This document shows positions 20,801 through 32,800 of a stretch of DNA of 64,000 nt, piece after piece (position 1 is the stretch's first letter; every line of letters begins with the position of its first letter). The DNA comes from Bolinopsis microptera (lineage: Eukaryota; Ctenophora; Tentaculata; Lobata; Bolinopsidae). The position numbers were made by a program, and so were the translations under genes. The notes below the pieces were generated by a model. That model had not been told where the DNA came from. It did no database searches and was given only the letters and a program-made list of their open reading frames with translations. Where the stretch lies: assembly GCF_026151205.1 (NCBI RefSeq), contig NC_087073.1, forward strand, positions 18,132,837 through 18,196,836, in the 5' to 3' direction.

Positions 20801-23800
20801 TTACTTAGTGGCCAACCAACAGCTGACGACTTGCTCGCTACACATATAATATTTAGCTTTGTTCAAACACCTTTGTAGATATAATTTGAGCTTTTGATTG
20901 CAATTATCTACTTGTTTTATTTGTACCAACTTGGATTAATCTAGATTCTGACACGTGACAGCAATTAGTTTATAAATTTAGTATTGACTAATCAGTAATC
21001 AAATCCCAGAATCGCGATCGCGTCTTAAAACATTGGTCTTAATCCTCGACATACCAAAACTTACGCTCCTTATCAATCCTAATAACGAACAATCACTTCA
21101 TTACAAGCAGCTCAACTCACAGATGAGGGTATGCGGGAGTTAGCGTAAATAAGAACCCCTTTAGGTTGTCCAGGAGGTGGTGTGACGTCACCCAGGAAGT
21201 GGAGACACGTGCCGTACTGTGAGAATATGGTACCCCGTACTATCGGGTAGTCACAGTTACTCTCCCACTTTGTCTGGATCATCTGTGGGGGTGATAAATT
21301 CAATATCGGGGACTTTTGGAAAGTATAATGGAGAGGGTTATGAGAAATGTTTAACCTTTTACCATGTGCAAAATATATGCGTCAATTAAATTACATTAAC
21401 ACTAAAGGACAAACCTGGGGCTGTTTCTTGGGAACTGGAGGAGGTGGCGGGTGAGCACAGTCGTGATAGACCATCCTGAGATGTTCACACAAGGCTTCTA
21501 TCACCGTCAATCTGTTTCCTGTTAAGGGTTTTATTGATACAGGGTCCTAGTAGAAATTAGAAACGCCAGTTGAGAATTTGGACATGCATGAAAATTTTGA
21601 ATGTCGGATGTAAATTTTCCTATAAAAACAGTTCGGGATTTTGATAGAAAAAAATTACCTGATGTACACAGATGTGCAATAGATGACATGGTTTCTGTGA
21701 TGTCGTTGTTCAAATTGAGGAATTCGTCAGCAAATGCTGGGTCTCTTACCTCCAGACTCAACACCATGAATGCTCGAGTTTTCAGCTCAGCTAAAATTCT
21801 GAAGCAAAATATGATTAATTTATATGATTTAAAATGACTATCCTTGAATAACAGTAACCGTGAACTGATTTGAGGTAAAACTTAATTCTGATACATTGAC
21901 TAACACACAAGATGATAAAAGAGAAACCTGCAAGCGACGTGTGAAGGGGAGGAGGCGTCGCCAGAGGAAGGTTCAGGAGGGAGTGTTAGTTTGATAAACT
22001 TGTGGAGCATGTCTACTAGCTGCGTCGTTATATCCAAACTATCTATCGGTAGAACCTGCAAAAATGGAGGGCAAGCTGATTAACCTTTTTTATTTTGGAA
22101 GCTATAATCCTAAGGTCCTAATTGTCAGAGAAAATATAGCGAACTCACTAAATTAATTCAAAATCTAAGAGAACCTCAGAAACAAGTATATCCTTTATAA
22201 TGACATTTAAATTAACCTCTTTTCTTGGCGGCATTAGTCGGGCCATGGGGCAGCTCATCTCGACTCCTTTATCATCCAGTACACTTGCAACACCTTGTCT
22301 TTCGGACAAAGCAGTAACAACACCCTCAGTTATTACTTCTCCTTTTATCTGAGAAGATCGAATTGTTATATAAAATTAAATCAAATATGCCTGAGCTTGC
22401 AAGGCATTTCTCTCTTCTACACTGTAATTTATATTGTCGATGTATAAACAAGTTCTCACCTGGACGTGTGATCCAGTGCGAATATATTCCTTGAATCCCC
22501 CGAGGGCAGCCAGAACTGCCATGAGACGACGAGCGTTCCTCAGCAGCGAGATGGTAGTGGCGGAGGAACTAGCGGTAGCAGTGTTCTTCAGATCCTTGAT
22601 AAGATCACTTCCTTTCAACAGAGATGAACCGAGCACCTGGCAGAGGGTAATGGATTATAATCTTACATGAAGCCTTAGAATATAATGTTAATGGAAAACA
22701 AAAAATATACATTGCCAGATTGTCGTTAGATCTTAAAGTTAAAGACTGGACTTTACAAAATTCGTAACGTTTTACCTGCTCAATAGCTTTGGTCCAGAGA
22801 ACAGAGGAGCTGGTCGTCAAGAGAGCGTGGAGAAGAGATATGACCTTGCTAGCCAGCGAGCTGGCAACCTGCCCACTTATAAACGGTCTGACTGGATCAG
22901 TTCTCAATATCTCTTTGTTCTTCTCGTAACACAGATGTTCCGTGTTATGGTGTCTCTGTTCGCCCTGACCATCGTCAGCAGCTGGCGGCTCTATCGAGAT
23001 GATAAACCCACTGGCAGCCCACTTCGCTGCTTTCCTTGCACAAACCCTGAACTCATCAGTCAGGAGTTCAGCCTTGCCAGTTTGACTCATACTTCTGTCC
23101 ATCTGTATAATCTTCTCCATGTAGGTGGTCTGTGAGAACAACCTCGTGTCCGCACTGATAAGCGGCTGTATAACCTCGTGAGGCTGCTGATTGGGGCGTT
23201 TGTGTATGTAGACAGTTACCCGCTGGTTGAAACTGATAACCTTGCTGGGATCCTGAGCACACGGGTCTGTCCTGCTATCGTTGTTAGGACTCGTCAGGAT
23301 CTGTGTCAGTTTAACTGTCTCCGCTGGAGAACCTGGCACGAGATACTCTCCCAGTTTATCAACTAGTAAGTGTATGATGTTAGTAGCAGCACTGTCCCCC
23401 TGAACTGCAGTAGGGAGAGATACGAGGGAGCTCTGGTTTGAGGAGAGGAGAGGGAGTGCTAGACGGAGAAGCTGGAGAACAGTAAGGACTAGTTTCGGGC
23501 TCGGTCGGTGGTCCACTAGCAGATAGAGCAGGTGGGAGATACACACTGCTTGGGATATGATAGCTTGTCCCAGTCGAGTCCTGAAAGTGTGTTAATCGTC
23601 AGTCATTCATATCAGTTCATGGTCCTAAAGTCACTACTCAACAATGGACAATGGTCTCAAATACCAAGAGGGCGGAACGCGTTATTATATCATATTAGCA
23701 GGATCAAGAAATGAACTGACTTAGAAAGTTTGAGTAGCAGCGAAAGAACGTTATGAAGGATGTCGTTTCCAGAAGTATCTTGAACTCCTGCGGTATCAAT

Positions 23801-26800
23801 AGCTCGAGCCAGGTGGTTGGTTAGCACCATAGCTACTTGACTTGCCAGGGCACTGATCTCCCAGGATTGATCTTGACTTTCCCATGATGTACAGCGATGT
23901 GCCAACACCTAGAAGATTAATATCGCTAATATTAGATTTTATTTAAATATCGGTGATATCAAATTTTGTTAAAAATTCATAACCATGTTTCAAAACCCAT
24001 CAGTTCCTGTTCCATGTTCATAACTGTCGATAGCTCATACCTCAGAGTCTTGCTATGTATGGTCAAGGTGGAGTGCTAGATGTGTTTTTTTTCGATCAAT
24101 TATAAAATTCGATAAAAATTGTCGATCGAATCATATCGCGTCGACGAGATCAGGCCGGCCGGATTCGATCACGGTAAACGCGCGCGTTGTAACGTAACGC
24201 GCGCGAATCATATCAAATCCGTGCGCAGCATGGATCAACGAGCATCTACGTCGCGCCTTCCATGCTACTATTTAAGTAGACCCTTTTATTCTTGTTGTGC
24301 CACTAAAATAAGGTTATCTCGTATAATAAATTTATCGTTACCGAGGACTATTAAAAAGCATCAAAAATATATTTAGATATGGAGATAGATGCAACTTTGT
24401 AAAAGGGAAAGAAATTTGAGCTGTTATACCCTAAATCCAGCCCAAGCGACTGAAGATATCTGTTGTTCTGCTTCGACATCATGGTTGGATCCTTTAGAAC
24501 CGGCCAATAGTGTATCAATTAGCTTGAGTAACCCACTGGTCAGTAAGCATGCGTCATCTGTCCTGAATAATAGAGTTAATTACATAATTTGTTCACTCTG
24601 TATGGTGAACTCCAGGGCTCACCCACCACTCAATGAAATTTGAGATGGGATTATGTAAAAGTGTTAATATCACAACAAGGTTTAATGAATAACGAGGATC
24701 GAGGCTGCAGGCAGAACTTGACACTGAGTATTATAATAGATCCTGTACAATAACTACTTGTTACGCACAATAAAAGAAAGCTTGTGATGCAGTGCGAGAG
24801 TACAATACACTGCAATCTTCATTTTTCAAGACACACGGAAAAGTGCATTTTAATACACTCGATCAACTCAACTAAGCCCTTTTAAGGATGCTCAAAACTA
24901 AAAATGATATTCCCCCACAAACCTAGAGAAAGGTATGATGCAGATAAGGGCGACAGTCTCACTGCATTGTACCAAATGAGACGCAGTTAGTTTCACTAGG
25001 AGTTGGAGAGTCGAGCTGAAGTCATCACGTACTTGTTCCGTCATTCCCCCACAATATAGTTCCTCGCAACGTGGTCCACAACGCAACATCATCGCAACTT
25101 TAAAGTTAATTTAATTAATTTAATCGTAGCAATAATCCATCAACTCGGTAATATACAAAATCTTGTTAATAATGCTACATCGCAACTTAAAAGAAATGTT
25201 TTGGTCAATTATTGATCATTAAATAAATGGGTCGTTAATAGATGTGGATACTGGTGGGGAGGTGAAACACATTTGTTTACTTTAATACTTTCCTTGGCCT
25301 TGCCTATTTGACTTTCCCCGGTACACCGTTTGAAAGCTTCACACCTGACCTGTTAGACGCCGACACGGATTATGACCGCACATTCAGTAATAGGAAAGTG
25401 GCCTACTATGGGGACGTACCCTACAAGTACGCAGGGGGGTCACACAGTCCACGGGACATCAGCACGAATCCGTATCTCAAACAAATTGTTGAACACTTTA
25501 AAACACTTGCCCCCGACCAAACTCATCACTACAACAGTTTTATGGTCACTAAATACGACAAACACACGTCCAGTATTCCCCCACACAGTGATAACGAAGA
25601 CTCAATAGACCCTGAAAGCCTCATTATGACCATCTCTCTGGGGGCATCCCGCCCAATTACCTTTCGGAGGAAACTAGCCTTCGGTTATGGCAAGGGAGAA
25701 CTTACACCACACCACGGCTCTCTGTATGCTATGTCACGTGCCAGCCAAGACATGTTTGATCACAGCGTTCCACCCATTCAAGAATCTGATTTTACTGGGC
25801 CTAGAATCAGCATCACATGTCGAGTTCTTCTAGATCACTCTGCTAGATCAACCAGGCCGCCACGCAACCCTGCCAGCACTGCGAGCCGACCTAAAAAGGT
25901 CCTCATACTATCAGACTCTAAGAATGCGTCCTTTGACTGTTCCTTATTCCGTGAGCCTGTTATCGCATTTAGAGAGAACCTCTTCTTTTTGCGTGATCTC
26001 CATGAGCACAGCAAATCCATCGAACAGGCTGACGTGGTTTTGATATCAGCAGGCATAAATGACATGATGAAAGTCTCCGCAGCTAACCCGATAACACTGC
26101 ACAACCACCTGAAACATTTCGTGCAAAAATACAAAACACAATTCCTCTTTGACTGCATCACAAACCTCTCCATGTCCGCTGATCCTTACAACAACATGAA
26201 CAGACGCATTAACTATCTCAATGAATTACTTCTCAAACTGTCACTCAGAACCCCAAATTTCAAACTCTTTGAGAACATATGTTTCGGACTTCCTCACCTG
26301 TCACGTGACGGCTTACACCTGAACCACGCGGGGAAATCAGCAATGACTGACTGCTGGGTACACTGCATACTGATAGCACTCGGCTTTAGACAAGGACCAT
26401 TGCCACTACGCCGTCAATTTATTAGTATAGTTGAAGAGTTTTACTGCAAATGAGTGTTGTAACAAGATATTATCATGTACTATGAGATATGAGCTAAATT
26501 TTATTCTGAATAACATACCATGAGATATGAGCTAAATTTTATTCTGAACAACATACCACTTTTGGTCCCAGAACTTAATTCTATGCTTGCCACAATCTCG
26601 CAACGAAACAAAAGAATTACCAAATCTAAGCAACTAATTCTCATCTTCATTTTGGAAAAATAAACATCGATAAAATCGCTTATCTTATCTTATCTTAGCT
26701 CAATTTTTCGTTATATATAGTCCTTGATTAAACTTAAAACCTCGCCACACAGCTGCGTTCTTCTTTATACATTGTACATTACATTACACACTACACATTG

Positions 26801-29800
26801 TACATTACACAACTGACAGTAGACGACTAACATTAGACTAACATTAGATTAGCGGTCGCCCCACCCTGTACAGTGTTTACATAATTGCGAAGTAAAAGTA
26901 AAGTTTTCTCATAGTTAAGAACAGAACAGTTAGAACAGCAGGAGGTAATTAACTGCAGGAGGTATTAAGGTATAGGTACAGGAAACTAGGAAATCACGGG
27001 CTGATTTACAAACAGGGCTGAGCAGTCCTCGCTAAACAGTCCTGATAGGATTACGTGCTATATTAATACTATACATCATATCATTTTATTTTTACTTTTA
27101 CTTTTACTTTTACTTATTGTTCATCTATGAAACCATGTGCGAGTTATGTAGACCAGATCAGGCCAAACCACTGTGACAAATGTGAAAAACGGATCCCAAA
27201 GAACCACCCTCATCTTTACTGTGCACTGTGCGAACGATTGAAACATTACAAATGTGAAAAGTTAACTAAATTAGAAGCCGATGAACTAGCTAAAACTTAT
27301 TGGACCTGCTACGAATGCCTTAGTAGTATTTTGCCAATAAGAGCCTGCGATGAATGTATCTTAGATCCGCACAATACTTCAAAAAAATACAAGCAGCAAT
27401 GTCACAGTTGTCTGGGCTGGTCTTACTCTTCAAGAAATGTGAGAGAGTGTGATTGGTGTGAACTAGCAGTCCACAAGAAGTGTTATAGATATGAGCTAGG
27501 ATGCGTCAAATGCTGCGTAGAAAACATACCTGGTTACAGCACTAGCAGTATAGATCTAAATGATGATTATAACTCCTCCTCAATCCGGCACACTTACAAC
27601 CCTTACAATAAATCCAGCCTCATAAATTCAATTGGTAACCAAATAGAGGAACTTGAGCACGACTCCATGTATTGGAAAGATCTTAGTGAAATGCTAACAA
27701 GATGTGAGTACATTCAACAAGTCCATGTCTCACCATCAAAAACCAATGAACTAAAAGTATTTTCATTAAACGTACGATCTTTACACAAAAACATAACTCA
27801 TTTCCGAGAAGAAATTCACACGTATCTAAATTACGATATACTGAGTTTCAATGAAACAAACTGCGCTCTAAGTAAGCTACCTAACGGTATTAATGACATA
27901 CTTCTAGAGGGATTTCATGAGCCGATAATACAGGAACCAGCACGTACATCTGGCCGTGGGGGTGGACTGGTGTTATACGTAAATAGACAGGTATGTACAG
28001 AGGAGCAAATAGAACAGTACAGGCCAAACTTCAGCTGTGAGGAAGAAACAAGTGGTGAATTCCAATTTATAAAAATCCACAACTGCAAAGGTTTTAACAA
28101 GACCAAGCTACTGATCAATGTTTACCGCTCACCATCGCGTAATGTTGATAAGTTCATGAAACTGCTAGATAATGTACTTAGAAGCCTAGACAGGCACTCA
28201 CGTAAACACATTTTATTCACGGGTGACTTCAATATTGATCTAATAAAATACGATAAGGACGTGCACAGTCAGAACCTTGTTGCAACTTTTGAAAACTACG
28301 GTTTCGTTCAAATGATTTCAAGGCCCACCAGAATTACAGACCACAGTGCAACACTCATAGACCACGTGTATTCTAATGACATCAAGAACACGGCAAGTTG
28401 TCAGGTGCTTACTCTACACGTATCAGACCACCTAGCCACCCTTACTACGCTTCTACTTGGGGACAGAGAGGGGCCATGCGGGAGGGTTACAAGTAAAAAA
28501 CCAAGTATCAAACAGGCACGGAGATTTGGCGAAGCTAACAATGCTAAATTTCAAAGTTTGATCGAAAGTGAGGACTGGAGTGAAGTGAGTTTACACGAAA
28601 ATTGTGAAGTACAGTACGAAAAATTTTGTGAAATTTACACCAAACATTATGTTGAGGCATACCCCTTGAACAAATCCAGGCCGCGGCGTAAAAATGAACG
28701 AAGAGATCCAAAACCTTGGATTCTTCCCTGGCTAGAGGATGCGTGTGCGCGAAGGCATAAGCTCCACCACCTAAAAATCACAACTTCAACCAAGGCCAAT
28801 GATGAAGCGTATGAAAAAATTGATAAATTCTGCAACAAGCACATTGACTTAGCTAAAGCAAAATATTATAAGAAATTTTTTGACGAGCATTGTGAGAACT
28901 CTAAAAAGCAATGGCAAATGATTAACACGCTGTTGAACAGGAAGTTGAAAGAAAAAAATTCTATAAAACTGAAAGGCGACGACGGATCTATTATCAGCAA
29001 TGGCACCGATGTTGCAGCAAAATTTAACAACTACTTCTCAAATATAGCTTCAAACATTAAAGCACAGATCAGTGCTAGACAAACTTTTGATCCTGGGGGT
29101 TTTAGTAGATATCTTAGGAACCCAACATCGAATTCGATGTATCTTAGGCCGGTAACACCAACTGAGGTGAGTGAGGTGATTCTAAAATTTAAGAATAAGT
29201 CAACACTGGATACCAAAATTGGGCCGATGAAAGTCGCAAACCATGATAGCAAGTTCACCGGTGTGATTTCTACTATCATAAACTCATCATTTACACAGGG
29301 CATATTTCCAACTGCTCTTAAAACTGCACGCGTAATCCCTATCCACAAGGGAGGTAGTAAGACAGATGTCACTAACTATAGACCCATATCTCTTCTTAGC
29401 TCATTCTCAAAAATTTACGAAAAGTTAATGCACACTAGAGTCCTTGAATTTCTTGATAAAAACGGCTCTCTGTTCGAAAGCCAATACGGCTTTAGACCGG
29501 GGATGTCATGCGAGCATGCTCTTCTTAATGCACAGAACTCTATCCTTCATTACCTTGGCAGGAAACAAATTGCGGTGCTCCTACTGTTAGACTACTCCAA
29601 AGCTTTCGACCTACTTGAACACAAAATTTTGCTTAAAAAACTGGAACACTACGGAATTAGAGGTATAGCACTAAGCTGGTTCGACTCCTATCTTCACGAT
29701 CGTCATCAGTTCGTCACAGTCAACGGGGTTGATTCCAGTCCCAAGACGATCAATTATGGTATTCCTCAAGGCTCTATGGGCCCCCTACTCTTCGTCATCT

Positions 29801-32800
29801 ATATAAACGACCTCCCCGGAATCTCAGACCTGGCCAAGTTCATACTTTACGCCGATGATGCAAATATTATAGTCACGGGCCATAACGAGGAAGAAATTCA
29901 AAGTAAGCTCTCCATGATTGCAACACTTCTAGTGAATTGGGTAAGTAGCAACGGGCTTTCTTTAAACCTGAAGAAGACCCACTATATGGTCTTCAGTAAC
30001 CGTAAAGTAGATTATTCCAAAATAAGTCTCAACATATCTGGAACAAACATTGAACGGGTTACTGAGGCACGGTTTCTGGGTGTTATAATTGATGAGAAAC
30101 TAACATGGTGTAAACATATCACAGCGGTAAGATTAAAAATGAGTAGGTACATAGGCATCATGTTCAAATTAAAACGACATCTGCCCCTAAAAGTGCGACT
30201 ACAACTCTACCATAGTTTTATTGAGGCACATGTTAACTACTGCTCGTTAGCCTGGGGATTCGCGGCAAAATGTCACATTGAGACATTATTCCGTAGACAA
30301 AAGCAAGGAATGCGGATGGTTGTGCCAGGATATGTAAATTACTTTTACAAAGACGGCAAATTGCCAGCTCACACCAGAGAAGCATTCTGCAAATTTGAGA
30401 TTTTGACAATACACGGCATCATCGTAAAGAATGCGCTTACATTAATGCACCGCATGAAGCACTTTCCTAACACAGTACCTGTATCAATTAGAAATTTGTT
30501 TCCAGATAACATACCCACGCATGGTTCAAATCATGAGAACAGTAGCGAATGGCTAGATACGTACAATAACCGATGTTTCAAAGCATCCATCTTTTTTAAA
30601 GGACCTTTACTAGCTCTAACAGACACCAACAAGAACATCACGTCCCTACCTAGCTTATTTTCAATAAATATTTACAAATCGAACGCAAAACGCGTGCTTC
30701 TTGAGCAACAGTCAACACTAGCTAACTCAGAGGACAGCTGGCCAGCATTTCTGCTACACAACGTACCTGGTTTGAGGAAGTCCAATAGATGAGGGATGAT
30801 TGAGTAATACAGCGACCAATAATCGCTAAATCATGACATCATATCATAACATAACATAACATAGGACGACAGCAAACACACAATAAACGAGCAGTAATAA
30901 ACAACGTTCGCTTAATGGACTGACATATTTCAGCATATTTTTCACTGCCAAAGCGCTGATAACAGCAAGCCTTACCCCACTCCGCGCGGCTTTTTAATGC
31001 ACCAAATCTTAAAGATAATTCTCGCGATAAAATTTTCATCGTCACGCTTGAAAATTTCTAGAAATTAGAATAGCCGTATATTATTACAAACTATAGCAAG
31101 CAGAATTAAAAGATAAAAGGTTCTGGGACTTGAGTGGTACAAATAAAATGAAAGGCATGCTAATCATGCTCACGTACTGTAATGTGTCGAGAGTTTTTTT
31201 AATTTTTACTATTTGACAAAATAATTGATCTTTTTAGTGTGAGTGTGATTTCAACTTTGAGTTTGAAAATATTTTGAAACGACTTTCGATATTATTGATT
31301 ATTATATTTAATAAACTGTCTCAAAGCCCTTAGAGGTGGCTCTATACGGGTCTTTACAACAACAAAGTGAGCACATGTTCGGCGGGTTGAGGAGGTGAAA
31401 CACATTTGTTTACATTTTTAGGGTAAGCACATGTTCGGCGGGTTGAAGAGGTGATACACATTTTGTATTATAGAAGGCTTGTAACACTTGTAACGCTTTC
31501 TTGTTACCCCCCTTTGAAGGCCCCGAATTATTTTCTGAACGAAACCTCAAAATTAACCGAGAAATCGACCTTCTTATTAACTCATTTTGATGACTGTTTC
31601 TGACCTAAAATTGCACGAAAAATCGATTTAGCTAGGTTTCAGAACCTATAAACACTTCCTTATCCCTCAAAATTGATGTTTTATAGTTGATACGAGCAAC
31701 AAGCAACATATGTTTTGATCCTTCGGTTCTACTCATGACCTAGGCAGTTAAGCTGAACCCGACAGATCGAGGCAATCCTCACCTTATAACTGATCAAGCT
31801 GGTACTAACACAATTTTCAGATATAAATGTTCTTTGCGATACGTTTATTGCAGCTTTGCAACTTGAGTGAAGACCATGCAGAGTACGAAAACACACAGCA
31901 GGTAAGCAACTCACTTTTGGTGACTGTTCCTCACGAACATTCTGATCCTGTAACATATGAACAGGGAGATCGTCTCCTTAACAAATCGTACAGGTACTAT
32001 CACAATTTCCAGAGCACAGCATGATAACAAAGTCAAAAGAAACACAATGAAGGTAGGTTACGAACACCACAATATAACAATCATACTAACAACTGAATTA
32101 AATTTATTCTGACGACGGGCAGCCCTGATGTTCTCCGTGATCCTCAACGAGCGACCACTTGTAATAGAGGTGTTATGTCACGTGACACCGATCCGTCCAA
32201 TTACAAACAGGAAGAGTGAGCAGATCGATATCGTGTGTTTACTTTCCTTATCTTTATTTGACCCTCTGTTCACATTGTTATATCTACCACATCTCGGCTC
32301 GGCAAGGTCCGCGTGCAATATCTACACCGCGGTAAACACGCCATGATAAAGTCATGAACTTGAAATAGTGTGATTGTTGTACTTATATAACCGTGCCCAT
32401 TGCCCACGTACAATACAACAAACTGTTGGGGGGGGGGGGGGGGGGGTTAAGATAAACAACCGATCTTGATAGTGTGTTGGTCGCTCCTCCAACTGACTGT
32501 GATGCTAACCGTTCAATCATGAACGGAACATTAACTTTGTTTAGTTATAGCATGTTTCGGGTTAATTGTTCAATTGCGGAGATTAGTATTATTAAAAACA
32601 TTTACTCTAATATGAGGTCGCGATTATGAACTGAGTGAGATTCCAAATGATGAACTGTGCTTTAAGTTTACACCAACTGGAAGCAAAGGAATAATGCATA
32701 TATCCATGAGTGCTCCTTTGCTTAACTTATGAAAGTCACAGCAAATAAGTTGACACAATATTTCGCTTTGAACGTGACCAGTGAATTGGTGTTCTCTACA

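Noticed and set aside
31729-31956. 75-codon frame with an identical mirror copy at 33657-33884
   Set aside because: The identity follows from the inverted arms of the foldback; there is no family similarity and no sign of coding selection.
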